Of a stretch of DNA of 45,613 nucleotides, positions 14,530 through 24,144 are shown piece after piece. Origin of the DNA: Pontiellaceae bacterium B1224. GTDB taxonomy: Bacteria > Verrucomicrobiota > Kiritimatiellia > Kiritimatiellales > Pontiellaceae. The notes below the pieces were generated by a model. It worked only from the letters and a program-made list of their open reading frames with translations, did not search any database and was not told the DNA's origin. Made by a program: the position numbers and the translations under genes. Location of the stretch: the NCBI GenBank assembly GCA_029432815.1, contig JAROBA010000041.1, forward strand, positions 1 through 45,613, read 5' to 3'. Position 1 is the stretch's first letter. Each line of letters begins with the position of its first letter.

Positions 14530-17500
14530 ATGAAAATGAGAAGGTTGGGAAGTCTGGCGGTGCTGGCGGTTATGTTGCTGGCAAGTGCGGGACAAGCACA
14601 GATTCTGATTTATCAGGATAATTATGATAATGACGGTCTTGGTGTAAATACCAATGCGGGCGGCGGTATGCTGAACCGGACTGCCAGTGTACATTCGTGG
14701 ACTGATAACGAGGCTTTGGCGTTTCTCGATAATGGTAATGGCAGCTTCAGAAACCGGGCCATTGCTTATACTGAGAATGCATTCCAATCGGATGGGGGGT
14801 TTCAGCTTGATGTTACCTACCAGCTAAATGCGACTCCTAATGGGGCGGTGGGCGGAGCCCAGCTTTCCTGGGGTTTAATCAGTGCCGACACGGATTTGTC
14901 TACATATGGACTGGGTGGGAATACCTCCGCAGCCACAGGATTCAGCCCTTTCGGTGGCACGGATGCTGAAGCAACCAATGTTTACAGTGTTGGCATTCAG
15001 ATCATCAGCGGCGCCGGCCTGAACTTTACGGATGGAGCGGGTGTTACTGTTTTAGATGCCTCCTCGTTTCCGAATATACCGGGCACCGGTGCGACAAACA
15101 TTAGTTTCAGCGTTGTGGATGACGGGTTAGGCGGTGCGGACTGGAGTTTGTCACTGGGTCCTACAAACCTGGCTTCAGGTAATATTACAGTGTTTGATTT
15201 CACGAAAAGCTACCGGTTTGCTTCATACGGCCAGGATGATAACCGTTCGTTCCAAATTGATTCAGTGAGTCTGTATGGTCTGGGGAATCAGGCTCCCATT
15301 GCAGATGCGCAAAGTGTGACCGCCACTGTAGGCACATCGCAGGCCATTACCTTGAGCGGCTGGGATCCGGATTCGGGGCCCGGCAGCTTGGAGTTTACGG
15401 TTGAGACGCAGCCGGCTTACGGCACGTTGAGCGGAACAGCGCCGAATTTAATCTATACACCGCATGCCGGCTATCTTGGTGAGGATTATTTTACATTCAC
15501 CTGTAATGACAGCTCTGCCACCGGGATCTCGGCCACGGTATCGATTTCAGTTGTGCGTCCGGGAAGATCCCTTCACTTTGCTGATCTCAGCTCGGCGTTA
15601 GCCAACAACACGCTGAATGTGGACGGCAGCACCAACAATCTGGAGGTTGCCAGTTTTGTGGACGGCTACAATTATATCTATTCGGTAACCTATACCGGTG
15701 CGGATTTTGACGGCGATGCCCTCAATGATACACTGACCTTCGAGGTGCTGGTTGAGGCCTGGGATGGGGGAGAAATTAATACCGAATTTACCAGCACGGA
15801 TGCAGAGGTGAACGCGTATCACGGCTCGGCGGAAATCGGTGGTAATGATGTTCCGGTAACCATCGGCGCAGAAGGTTGGGCCGTGAATGCCGCAAATATG
15901 CTTTCCGGAGAGACTCTGCAGTACTCCCTTCAGTACCTGAATGTCACAGCGACACGGGGTGGCAACTACACCGCCGCACTGGATAGGTTTACAGGAACTT
16001 TTTTTAATGAGAGTGGTACTTCGTATGGCCACTTAACGGTAATTGGCGAAGGTGCCGGTCTGCTTGATACGCGCTGGAATAGCGGGATCCGCGATTTGAC
16101 CGGAGTTCTCGATGAGTGGGCTCCTCTCTATATTTCATCAGCCAACTTGAACGGTTTGCCGGATAACAGTCATCAGAGCTGGCAGGTACAGGATATTGAT
16201 TTTGATCTTCTGGTGTGGGAAACCGCCATCAACCAGGTGCCGGAAGCTCATTCTCTGAGCATAACAGCATTCCCGGATCATGATCTGGACTTCGCGCTGA
16301 AAACCAGAGATCTCGAAGGCAGTCTCCTGAACTACACGATCACGGATGCGCCGACAAACGGCAGCTTGAGCGGAGAGGGATCGGACAGGACCTATAGCCC
16401 GGATCCCGGTTTCCAGGGAACCGACAGTTTTACCTATTATGTCAGTGGCGGTGGTGACGAAAGCTTCCCGGCCACGGTATCGATTACGGTAACGAATATG
16501 GTTCCGGTTGCCAATGCACAAAGTGTAGCCACGATACCCGATACCGGAGTGGGCATCACCTTGACCGCCAGCGATGCTGATAGTGGACCCAGTAACCTGA
16601 TCTATACCGTGACTGCATTCCCGACCTATGGCTCTTTGACCGGAGCAGTTCCGAATGTCACCTATATCCCGGCCAGCGGATATATCGGGTCTGACAGCTT
16701 CACGTTTACGGTCAATGACGGATATGATGAGAGTGCTCCGGCTGTGGTATCGATTACGGTAAACAATCAGCCGCCCACGGCTGATCCGCAAAGTGTGGAG
16801 GTATTCCGTAATGGTACATTGGATGTTACGCTGACCGCCAGCGACCTGGACGGCCCTAGTAACCTGACCTACTTCGTTGAATCATTCCCGACGAATGGCT
16901 CACTGAATGGCACGGTACCCAATCTGACGTATGAACCCGTAGCTGATTATGTCGGGTTTGACAGCTTCACGTTCTCGGCCTATGACGGGATGGATACAAG
17001 TGCTGTAGTTACCGTTTCGATTACGGTGATCAATAATCCTCCGGTTGCTGATTCAAAAGTGGTGTGGACCCAGCCTGATACGTCTGCTGAAATTACTCTG
17101 ACAGGTAGCGATCAGGAAGGAAGTAATCTGACGTTCAATGTGGTTTCGCTGCCGGCCGGCGGTCTGCTTGCGACGAACGGAGTGCTGCCGAATCTGACGT
17201 ACACACCGATCAACGGTTTTACTGGAACGGACAGTTTTACCTATACCGTAAATGACGGTGAGGAGGACAGTGCTCCGGCCACGGTAACGATCAGGGTGTC
17301 GGACGATGGTTTTAATCTCTCCTTTGAGGATCTGGGAACGGCTTTGTCCGGCAATACGCTGACGGTGGATGGTCTTGCTGACAACCTGACGGTTTCCGGC
17401 GTTGCCACTAACAATGATTACCTCTATGCGGTAACGTATACCCATGCAGATATGGATGGGGACGGTTTGAGCGATACCCTGACATTTGATGTGCTGGTGG

Positions 17501-18201
17501 AAGGTTGGAGTGACGGTGCTATTACCACATCCGCAGCGCTCAGTAACGGCGTTGTTGTGGCGACCAATGGTACGGCGACGATCGGAACCACCGATGCAGA
17601 TGTACTTTTAGGTGCATATGGATGGGCTGTGGATGACGCCACGATGAATCCGGGGCAGACACTGGTCTTCACGCTGCAAAACCTTTCCCTTGCCCTGACC
17701 GGTGACTCGCTGGAAGGAAGCAAGGCGGAAATTGGTTTTACCAGTGCAGCATTTAGGGAAACCGGAGGCAGCTATGGTCATCAGACCGTTATTGGAGTCG
17801 GAACCGGACTGCTCGAATCGCGTTGGGACGCTACGGTGCATACTCTCTCGGGTTTGGGTACGGGGTCTGAGTCGCTCTATATTTCATCAGCCCCTCAAAA
17901 CGGCACGGGCGCCAATACGCAGCGCTGGGCGGTTGAAGGTATAGACTTCGGTATTATGATTGTGCTGGGTTCTACTGCACCTGCGGATGTCACTGCCGGT
18001 ATTATTTCGGGCGGAACCCAAATGGAGCTCTGTTGGGAAGGGCGTGCCGGAAAAACCTACGGTGTGCAAACGACTGATGATCTGGTTTACGGCTCGTGGA
18101 GTAACCTCATTACAGATATTGAAGGTGGTGATGGCCAAATGTGCATAACCAATAACATTAGTGGAGATCAGCGGTTCTTCCGTACATATTTCCAGGAATA
18201 A
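14530..18201 (+). CDS. giant secreted protein with domain A, two domain B copies and cadherin-like repeats
   Basis: A 1223-aa secreted protein. Signal peptide to about residue 23 ('ASAGQAQ'). Domain A (about 24-252) is followed by one Big_9/cadherin-like repeat (about 253-341), domain B copy 1 (about 344-566), four further repeats (about 567-924, each with 'YGSLTG..PN.TY.P..GY.G.DSFT'-type sequence), domain B copy 2 (about 927-1145) and a short beta tail. Unlike 9108 and 24145 it lacks the beta-helix, so it may be a binding, adhesive or scaffold protein. The repeats are Ca-binding-type (Asp-rich DxD turns). The start has GGAG upstream; ATG 14536 is a close alternative. A strong hairpin follows its stop. 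Confidence 0.85.
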   Translation: MKMRRLGSLAVLAVMLLASAGQAQILIYQDNYDNDGLGVNTNAGGGMLNRTASVHSWTDNEALAFLDNGNGSFRNRAIAYTENAFQSDGGFQLDVTYQLNATPNGAVGGAQLSWGLISADTDLSTYGLGGNTSAATGFSPFGGTDAEATNVYSVGIQIISGAGLNFTDGAGVTVLDASSFPNIPGTGATNISFSVVDDGLGGADWSLSLGPTNLASGNITVFDFTKSYRFASYGQDDNRSFQIDSVSLYGLGNQAPIADAQSVTATVGTSQAITLSGWDPDSGPGSLEFTVETQPAYGTLSGTAPNLIYTPHAGYLGEDYFTFTCNDSSATGISATVSISVVRPGRSLHFADLSSALANNTLNVDGSTNNLEVASFVDGYNYIYSVTYTGADFDGDALNDTLTFEVLVEAWDGGEINTEFTSTDAEVNAYHGSAEIGGNDVPVTIGAEGWAVNAANMLSGETLQYSLQYLNVTATRGGNYTAALDRFTGTFFNESGTSYGHLTVIGEGAGLLDTRWNSGIRDLTGVLDEWAPLYISSANLNGLPDNSHQSWQVQDIDFDLLVWETAINQVPEAHSLSITAFPDHDLDFALKTRDLEGSLLNYTITDAPTNGSLSGEGSDRTYSPDPGFQGTDSFTYYVSGGGDESFPATVSITVTNMVPVANAQSVATIPDTGVGITLTASDADSGPSNLIYTVTAFPTYGSLTGAVPNVTYIPASGYIGSDSFTFTVNDGYDESAPAVVSITVNNQPPTADPQSVEVFRNGTLDVTLTASDLDGPSNLTYFVESFPTNGSLNGTVPNLTYEPVADYVGFDSFTFSAYDGMDTSAVVTVSITVINNPPVADSKVVWTQPDTSAEITLTGSDQEGSNLTFNVVSLPAGGLLATNGVLPNLTYTPINGFTGTDSFTYTVNDGEEDSAPATVTIRVSDDGFNLSFEDLGTALSGNTLTVDGLADNLTVSGVATNNDYLYAVTYTHADMDGDGLSDTLTFDVLVEGWSDGAITTSAALSNGVVVATNGTATIGTTDADVLLGAYGWAVDDATMNPGQTLVFTLQNLSLALTGDSLEGSKAEIGFTSAAFRETGGSYGHQTVIGVGTGLLESRWDATVHTLSGLGTGSESLYISSAPQNGTGANTQRWAVEGIDFGIMIVLGSTAPADVTAGIISGGTQMELCWEGRAGKTYGVQTTDDLVYGSWSNLITDIEGGDGQMCITNNISGDQRFFRTYFQE

Positions 18202-18217
18202 GCGGACTGATTCTTAA

Positions 18218-18295
18218 GTATATTCGGGGAAGTGCAACGTTTTCCCGAATATACATAGAAGAAAAGTGCTCTTTTTTGAGAAAGAGTGCTTTTTA
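18218..18295 (+). terminator. tandem hairpins after the 14530 gene
   Basis: A 14-bp stem (18218-18231 with 18241-18254, one G-U pair, 9-base loop) is followed by a second small hairpin (CTCTTT with AAAGAG, 18270-18285) and a T-run (18290-18294). It probably ends or attenuates the first unit. A very AT-rich stretch follows (18294-18318, containing TATAAT at 18303), which could give the fucosidase/sulfatase pair its own promoter, although no good -35 is seen. Confidence 0.55.
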
Positions 18296-18367
18296 TATTA
18301 TATATAATATATTTTTTAAAAACAAATGACGCAAGATAGATGTGTAAATAAAAGGAATGCCAGTAAA

Positions 18368-19792
18368 ATGAAGAGATCTCATAAATCCGTGATCATAGCG
18401 CTGTCATGCTTTGCTGGTGTGGCCGCTGCAAGAGCGCAGGTTGTACCTGTACCAACTGCAGATAAAAGCACTGGACGTGCGGCCTGGATGGATGAAGCAA
18501 AGTATGGAATGTTTATTCATTGGGGAGTCTATTCTGCGTTGGCAAATGGCGAATGGGTGATGTGTCGGAGCAAAATTCCTGTTGCTGAATATAAAGAGAT
18601 GGCTTCCAAATTTAATCCGACACAATTCGATGCAGATCAATGGGTGGCGGTCGCAAAAAAAGCTGGGATGAAATATATCACCATTACCAGTAAGCACCAT
18701 GATGGTTTTGCCATTTTTGATTCTCAAGTCAGCGATTATAATGTGGTCGATTATACCCCTTTCAAACGCGATGTGCTGGCAGAGCTTAAAGTGGCCTGTG
18801 ATAAGGCGGGAATTAAACTTGGGTTTTACTACTCGCAGACGCAGGATTGGGAGTATCCGGGCGGGGCCGGCCGTAAATGGGATCATAAGGTACAACGAGG
18901 GGATTTCCGGAAGTATATCGATTCCAAGGCGATCCCGCAGCTGAAGGAGATTATGGCCTATGAACCTACGCATATCTGGTTTGATACACCCCATTCTATG
19001 ACGCCTGAACTTGGCCGTGAATTTGTAGCTGTTGTTCGTGAGGCTGATCCCGATTGTATTATCAACAGTCGCCTGATGTATCATGGCAATCAGGTTGAAG
19101 GGTTGAAGCCAGCGCAGTTGGAGGAATTGAAGAGTATGGGTGTTGACTTTCTTTCCTACCGCGATCGTACGATTCCTCCCAAGAGCCCATGGGAATACTG
19201 GGAGACTTGCATGACTCTGAATGGTGCATGGGGGTATAATGCGAAAGATAACAATTGGAAAACGCCGAAACAGGTGATCATGCAGCTTACCGAGGTGGTC
19301 AGTAAGGGAGGAACTTTTCTGTTGAACGTGGGCCCAACTGGAGAGGGGCTTATTCCTGAGCAGGCAGTTAAAAACCTGGAGGTCGCAGGCGAATGGCTAA
19401 AAGTGAACGGTGAGTCCATTTATGGGGCGTGCGGTACCATCTTCGAAGGTGAAGGGCAATTTATTACACGCACCGCAGCTGAACAGGCGGCGCTGGATAA
19501 GGAGGCTTTGGAAACGGGGGCCGGAAAAAGAAAGAAAGGCCACGAGCAAAAGGACTACGCCTGGCTGGCCACCGGGCGCGAAGGCAAACTCTATCTGCAT
19601 TTCTTCCAGTGGCCGACCGAGCCTTTTGTATTGCATGGGTTTGATAAAGACATGGTGACCGGCTCCTATTTTCTGGCCGATCCGGCAATGAGTCCCGTTA
19701 AGTTTACCCAGAAGGGCGGTTCGGTTACCGTAAATCTTCCCTCTAAACCTCTTGATGACCTCAATACTGTTTTGTGCCTGATCCTCGAATAG
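18368..19792 (+). CDS. GH29 alpha-L-fucosidase (1)
   Basis: A secreted 474-aa GH29 enzyme. ATG 18368 is preferred to 18326 because it opens a clean signal peptide (residues 1-23, ending 'AARAQ') and has an AAGGA upstream. GH29 marks: 'KYGMFIHWGVYS', 'ITSKHHDGFAIFD', 'FKRDVLAEL', 'GFYYSQTQDW', the nucleophile Asp206 in 'HIWFDTPHS', and 'GGTFLLNVGPTGEGLIP'. The family removes terminal alpha-L-fucose with retention. A charged insert near residues 375-405 lies before the C-terminal beta domain. The sulfatase gene follows after 25 bases, so the pair probably acts on sulfated fucose residues. Confidence 0.92.
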   Translation: MKRSHKSVIIALSCFAGVAAARAQVVPVPTADKSTGRAAWMDEAKYGMFIHWGVYSALANGEWVMCRSKIPVAEYKEMASKFNPTQFDADQWVAVAKKAGMKYITITSKHHDGFAIFDSQVSDYNVVDYTPFKRDVLAELKVACDKAGIKLGFYYSQTQDWEYPGGAGRKWDHKVQRGDFRKYIDSKAIPQLKEIMAYEPTHIWFDTPHSMTPELGREFVAVVREADPDCIINSRLMYHGNQVEGLKPAQLEELKSMGVDFLSYRDRTIPPKSPWEYWETCMTLNGAWGYNAKDNNWKTPKQVIMQLTEVVSKGGTFLLNVGPTGEGLIPEQAVKNLEVAGEWLKVNGESIYGACGTIFEGEGQFITRTAAEQAALDKEALETGAGKRKKGHEQKDYAWLATGREGKLYLHFFQWPTEPFVLHGFDKDMVTGSYFLADPAMSPVKFTQKGGSVTVNLPSKPLDDLNTVLCLILE

Positions 19793-19817
19793 GTCGAACA
19801 CCTTTTAAGGAATGAAT

Positions 19818-21257
19818 ATGAAGCTTAAATCAGTAGCGACCGCTTTAACTCTCTTCTGCATTTTAGGTGCTTCGCTGGCAGATGCAGGCAAACCGAATAT
19901 CCTGTTCATCTTCGCGGATGACATGTGTTACGAAAGCATCGGGGCGTATGGCCTTGAGGACATTGATACACCGAATCTGGATAAACTGGTAAGCAACGGG
20001 ATGAGTTTTACCCATGCCTATAATATGGGGGCTTGGGGCGGCGCGGTTTGCGTGGCGAGTCGTAAGATGCTTAACACCGGACTCTTTGTCTGGCGATCGC
20101 AGCAAGCGAATCTGAATCAATATGTGAGTGACCGGAAAATGTGGTCGCAACGGTTGAGCGATGCCGGCTATCAGACCTACCTTACAGGGAAGTGGCATGT
20201 TTCAACCCCTGCTCCTCAGATTTTTGACCATGCAAAAAATATCCGTAAGGGAATGCCGGAACAGGTGCCTTCCGGGTACAACCGGCCGAAAAATGAAGAG
20301 GATTATAAAAAGGGCTGGAAGCCATGGGATCCGAAGCATGGGGGCTTTTGGCAGGGAGGAAAGCATTGGAGTGAAGTATTGGCAGATGACAGCATTGAAT
20401 TTCTGAATCAGGCGGCTGAAGATGATCAGCCTTTCTTCATGTATCTTGCGTTCAACGCACCGCACGATCCGCGGCAGGCGCCGAAGGAATACATCGATCG
20501 CTATCCGCTCGACCGCATTAAGCTGCCGGAAAATTTTCAGCCCGAATATCCCTATCTGGAGACGATCTGCGGAAAAATCCGTGACGAGCAACTTGCACCT
20601 TTTCCACGCACGGAATACTCCATCAAGGTGAATCGGCAGGAATATTATGCGCTGATTACGCATATGGATGAGCAGATCGGGAAAATTTTCCAGGCATTGG
20701 AAAAGACCGGGAAAGCAGACAATACCTATATCGTCTTTACGGCGGACCACGGCCTGGCCGTTGGTCACCACGGTCTGGTGGGCAAGCAGAATATGTATGA
20801 ACACAGTGTGCGCGTTCCGTTTCTGGTTAAGGGGCCGGGTGTGAAAGCCGGATCGAAAAACGACACGCCGATTTATCTTCAGGATATTGTGCCGACTACA
20901 TTGGGATGGGCTGGTGCCGGTACGGATGATATTGATTTCAAAACATTGAAACCGTTGCTGCAGGGTAAAACAGGAAATCACTATGATTCAATCTACGGTG
21001 CCTACATGAAGTCGCAGCGCATGGTTCTGAAGGATAACTGGAAGTTGATTGTCTATCCGGGCATCGGTCTGACGCGGCTGTTTAATATCGCAAAGGACCC
21101 GCTGGAAATGAACGACCTGGCAGCACATCCGGAATATACTTTGATGTTGAAAGAGCTGAGTGATGAGCTTGAATCAAAGATGGATGAACTGAGCGATCCC
21201 ATGGCTTCGATCGTGATACCGGACCGCCCGGCACCGAAGAAAAAGAAAAGAAGGTGA
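19818..21257 (+). CDS. sulfatase, formylglycine type (1)
   Basis: A secreted 479-aa S1-type sulfatase. ATG 19818 is chosen (AAGGA seven bases upstream); ATG 19812 is too close to the SD. Signal peptide to about residue 23. Asp34-Asp35 ('IFADD') are metal ligands. The site converted to formylglycine is Cys78 in 'CVASR', a C-x-A-x-R variant of the usual C-x-P-x-R. 'TGKWHVS', 'NAPHDPR' and 'TADHGLAVGHHG' complete the active-site set. It hydrolyses sulfate esters on carbohydrate; the specificity cannot be told. The C-terminus is Lys-rich ('PKKKKRR'). No maturase gene is in the window. It is co-directional with GH29 (1) and converges on the response regulator. Confidence 0.92.
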   Translation: MKLKSVATALTLFCILGASLADAGKPNILFIFADDMCYESIGAYGLEDIDTPNLDKLVSNGMSFTHAYNMGAWGGAVCVASRKMLNTGLFVWRSQQANLNQYVSDRKMWSQRLSDAGYQTYLTGKWHVSTPAPQIFDHAKNIRKGMPEQVPSGYNRPKNEEDYKKGWKPWDPKHGGFWQGGKHWSEVLADDSIEFLNQAAEDDQPFFMYLAFNAPHDPRQAPKEYIDRYPLDRIKLPENFQPEYPYLETICGKIRDEQLAPFPRTEYSIKVNRQEYYALITHMDEQIGKIFQALEKTGKADNTYIVFTADHGLAVGHHGLVGKQNMYEHSVRVPFLVKGPGVKAGSKNDTPIYLQDIVPTTLGWAGAGTDDIDFKTLKPLLQGKTGNHYDSIYGAYMKSQRMVLKDNWKLIVYPGIGLTRLFNIAKDPLEMNDLAAHPEYTLMLKELSDELESKMDELSDPMASIVIPDRPAPKKKKRR

Positions 21258-21261
21258 GAAT

Positions 21262-21279
21262 GCGAACGAAGCAGTTCGC
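21262..21279. terminator. hairpin between convergent genes
   Basis: GCGAAC and GTTCGC form a perfect 6-bp stem with a 6-base loop between the convergent sulfatase and response-regulator genes. There is no real T-run on either side, so termination is only a possibility. Confidence 0.3.
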
Positions 21280-21323
21280 TGTTTCCCCGAAAAGTGCGAA
21301 TGTGCTTCAAGCTCATGGGTAAT

Positions 21324-21989
21324 CTAATCGCTGAACGGGAGGATGCCGAACTTGTAGGCTTTTGAGATGGCGGCGGCCGCGTTTTGCACATGGAGTTTTT
21401 CGTAGATGCTCACAACATAGTTGGAAACGGTGTTGGCACTAATTTGGAGCTGGTCTGCAATTTCTTTTTTCAACAGGCCTTCACTGAGTAAATGTAGAGT
21501 TTCAAGTTCCCGGTTGCTCAGCTCCTTATCAAGTGTTGTCACAGGAAGATGTTTCTGGATGGATTGTAAAATATACTTTGCAATATGCTGGTCGATGGTG
21601 GCCCCCCCTGCAGCGACAGATCGGATGGCGGCAATGATTTCTTTTACGGTAGAGGATTTGAGCAGATAGCCGGATGCGCCGTGCTGAATCCCTTTGAGCA
21701 CATCGGCTTCTTTATTCGACTGAGTCAGGATGATGACTTTGGTGTCGGGAATGGAGGCTCGGAAATAGGGCAGCGCTTCGAGACCGGAGAGTCCCGGCAG
21801 ATTCAGGTCGAGCAGAATCAGGTCGGGTTCTTTGCGGAATGCGCGGTCCTGCAGGCTGCGTAGGGCGCGTTCTGCTGAACCGAACTGATTGATCAGCTCG
21901 ATGTCCGATTCTTCTTCAATGGCAAGCTGAATGACTTCTCGGTATTCGGGGTGGTCTTCCACCAACATGACTCGGAGTTTTCGTTTCAT
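21324..21989 (-). CDS. NarL/LuxR-family response regulator
   Basis: A 221-aa cytoplasmic DNA-binding regulator. The receiver domain has Glu11-Asp12, the phospho-acceptor Asp61 ('LLDLNLPG'), Thr89 and Lys111, all intact. A LuxR/GerE helix-turn-helix ends the protein ('LSNRELETLHLLSEGLLKKEIADQ', 'ANTVSNYVVSIYEKLHV'). The SD AAGGAAA precedes ATG 21989. The start lies inside the end of the sensor-kinase gene (74-base overlap), so translation is probably coupled. It is the only specific transcription factor in the CAZyme part and is the best candidate to bind the palindromes at 9027, 24022 and 28450. Confidence 0.93.
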   Translation of the reverse strand: MKRKLRVMLVEDHPEYREVIQLAIEEESDIELINQFGSAERALRSLQDRAFRKEPDLILLDLNLPGLSGLEALPYFRASIPDTKVIILTQSNKEADVLKGIQHGASGYLLKSSTVKEIIAAIRSVAAGGATIDQHIAKYILQSIQKHLPVTTLDKELSNRELETLHLLSEGLLKKEIADQLQISANTVSNYVVSIYEKLHVQNAAAAISKAYKFGILPFSD

Positions 21990-23964
21990 GGTGTTTCCTT
22001 CGGTTGCGGAGTCGTAGGATCATCAAAATCTGAGTACCGCCGTTTTGAGAGCTTTCAGCATACACTTTGGCTCGCAGTAGACGAGCCCGGCGTTTAAGAG
22101 AGGGCGGAACTTCGCTGTGGTGCACGCTGTCGACCATTCCATGACCGTTATCCGTGATGGTCAGGGTAATGTTGCGAGGTGATGCCGCCAAGTGTGCAGA
22201 GAATTTCGTGGCTCCTGAGTGACGACTTATATTCACGAGGCCTTCTTTGTAGAAGAGGAATAGGTCTACCCTGGTGCGTGGTTTGAGGTGGCGTAGATAT
22301 GGTTCGCCCTCAAAGGTCAACTCGCCTTCAATATCCGCCATGATGCGCTCTGTTGAGCGCTGCATATCTTCGAGCAAGTCGCCGTAGAGTCCATCAGCTT
22401 CCAATATGTTGGTGAATTCGCGTACGGCAATGCCTGAACGTTCAGTCATGGTCCGAATTCGATTGTGCAGGTTCTGAAGTTTTTCCGGGGAGTGGGCTGC
22501 CGCTTGGGCCAGATCGCCCAGCAGTCCGATGACGTGGAGGTTGGCCCCCAGTTCGTCGTGCAAATCGGCCGCGAAACGATTGCACATTCCGGCCATCTTC
22601 CGCTGATGAATCAGCCGTTCAACCAGTATGCTGATGATCGTGACTGCTGTGAGTAGAGCCGCCAGCCAGGCCAGGAGGTTCAGATTCGCTTTTTGATGCT
22701 CGTAGCGGGTGTTCAGTTCCGTAGCAATGAGGGGGCGTTCGTGTTCGAGGTCATGGCGTCGGGCCAGCTGGTTCATCCACTCCCGGATAGGTAGAATGTT
22801 TCCGTAGTAGTTCAGACCGTCCGTTATTCGGCGTAACGTATCCCTTTTATAGATGAGATTTGAACTGGCTGTAACCGGAGCATTCAGGGCGGTGTTTTTG
22901 CCCTTGGATAACACTTCGATTTCCGAAAAAGCGAACTGGGACGCTGTTTTCTGCGGCGAGTCGACGGGCATGGGATTGAGGATGGTAATGCGGATATAGC
23001 GGCACATCGTTTCCGGAAAGCGGCGCATAATAATGGGGCCGGTATCGTAGATGGTTTCCTGTTTGTGTTCAAAGAGGAGGACTTCGTCTGAAAAATCGGA
23101 ATGCTTGGCCCCGCTGACCCGGATGTGACTCGGTACGGACCAGTTGCTAATATTTTTCATCGGGATGGAGAGGGCCACATCGGCTGTATGCAGATTGATC
23201 TGATTGACCGAGAAAGGGGCTTTTAGGTCCAGCGTTAGGGATGGAGCCTGGCGCTGGTTGCGGATGCGTATAACCTGTGTCTGACTCCGGTCTCCCCGGG
23301 CGGCATCCATCAGGTAGGGGGTGAACCCGTCGGTGAGAAACTGAGGAGGCCAATGACCCTGACCTTGGCTCGATACGGCAACGTTTTTTCCAAGCGCGAC
23401 ATTCTCCATCCCACTGAAAACCATGATTTCGGATAATTGAAGCAGGTATTTATTGTTCATGATGCGCGGCGATAGTGTGGTGGCTTCGATGCTGACCCAG
23501 GATGCCCTTACAGGGGGAAAGTCTACTGAAAGCGGAGCGATACGAGGTAGGAGACCATCCTTTTGAGAGCGGTTTGCCACTATCACCTGTTCGGAGAGGC
23601 TTGTACCCACAATAATACGGAATGCGAGAGGAAAACCTTCTGCTATATGACCGGTCCGTGATTCGCGCCAGAGGGATGGAACAAGAACGATCTGGTCAAT
23701 GAGGACTTCTTCGCCCAGTTCGATTCGAATGAACTCTTCTGCGTCCGGGGTTGGGTGGAGTTGGGATTGATAGCTCACGGAACCCGTGCCGCCCCGCAGT
23801 GAATAAACGGCGAGTCGCTCAAGTTCGGAGTTAATATCGCTTTGGCGCTGTTCCAGTTCCGAGAGGGACAATTCACTCAATGTCGGGGGAGATTGCTTAA
23901 TACTGCCCCTGGCCGGGAGCACGCCTGTCAGTAATATTAAAATGAATAAAACCTTAAATGTCAT
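21916..23964 (-). CDS. sensor histidine kinase with discoidin-like extracytoplasmic region
   Basis: A 682-aa membrane sensor. ATG 23964 starts a signal peptide ('MTFKVLFILILLTGVLPARG'); the frame is open to a TTG at 23973. Two F5/8-type-C (discoidin)-like modules seem to fill residues about 45-375 ('GMENVALGKNVAVSS', 'MCRYIRITILNPMPVDSP'), a fold that often binds sugars. One transmembrane segment (about 428-448) leads to a HisKA_3 domain with the phospho-acceptor His469 in 'DLHDELGANLH', and an HATPase_c domain ('EGLVNISRHSGA', 'ITDNGHGM', 'NGGTQI'). The tail after residue 655 is out-of-frame overlap with the regulator. It probably senses released oligosaccharide and drives the neighbouring regulator. 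It is divergent from the 24145 gene. Confidence 0.9.
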   Translation of the reverse strand: MTFKVLFILILLTGVLPARGSIKQSPPTLSELSLSELEQRQSDINSELERLAVYSLRGGTGSVSYQSQLHPTPDAEEFIRIELGEEVLIDQIVLVPSLWRESRTGHIAEGFPLAFRIIVGTSLSEQVIVANRSQKDGLLPRIAPLSVDFPPVRASWVSIEATTLSPRIMNNKYLLQLSEIMVFSGMENVALGKNVAVSSQGQGHWPPQFLTDGFTPYLMDAARGDRSQTQVIRIRNQRQAPSLTLDLKAPFSVNQINLHTADVALSIPMKNISNWSVPSHIRVSGAKHSDFSDEVLLFEHKQETIYDTGPIIMRRFPETMCRYIRITILNPMPVDSPQKTASQFAFSEIEVLSKGKNTALNAPVTASSNLIYKRDTLRRITDGLNYYGNILPIREWMNQLARRHDLEHERPLIATELNTRYEHQKANLNLLAWLAALLTAVTIISILVERLIHQRKMAGMCNRFAADLHDELGANLHVIGLLGDLAQAAAHSPEKLQNLHNRIRTMTERSGIAVREFTNILEADGLYGDLLEDMQRSTERIMADIEGELTFEGEPYLRHLKPRTRVDLFLFYKEGLVNISRHSGATKFSAHLAASPRNITLTITDNGHGMVDSVHHSEVPPSLKRRARLLRAKVYAESSQNGGTQILMILRLRNRRKHHETKTPSHVGGRPPRIPRSHSACH

Positions 23965-24019
23965 CGGTCTCAATTTATTCTAATACAGGGGGGAATAAAA
24001 CAAATTCCTCTCTTTTTGA

Positions 24020-24061
24020 GGGGGTGTATTCATACCCTTTACGAGCCATCATTTTTACATA
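24020..24061 (+). promoter_or_regulatory. operator/promoter copy 2
   Basis: GG then GGGTGTATTCATACCC (24022-24037), one base different from copy 1, with TACATA at 24056-24061 exactly 18 bases later. It lies in the divergent region between the sensor kinase and the 24145 gene, 108 bases before the latter, and could also affect the kinase/regulator pair (autoregulation). Confidence 0.7.
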
Positions 24062-24144
24062 GTGTTTCATATGTCAACTTGGGAAAGGGATATTCAAAGG
24101 AGCTTATCCCCCCTTACAGGACTAATCAGAAAAAAGAGGGACAA

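Noticed and set aside
16220-17300. Repetitive DNA in the 14530 gene, considered as a CRISPR-like or tandem-repeat array
   Set aside because: The periodicity (about 270 bases) matches protein repeats of the cadherin/Big_9 type with diverged DNA; no CRISPR array is seen anywhere in the window.
21262-21279. Strong bidirectional terminator between the convergent genes
   Set aside because: The stem is only 6 bp and there is no T-run on either strand; kept only as a low-confidence hairpin.
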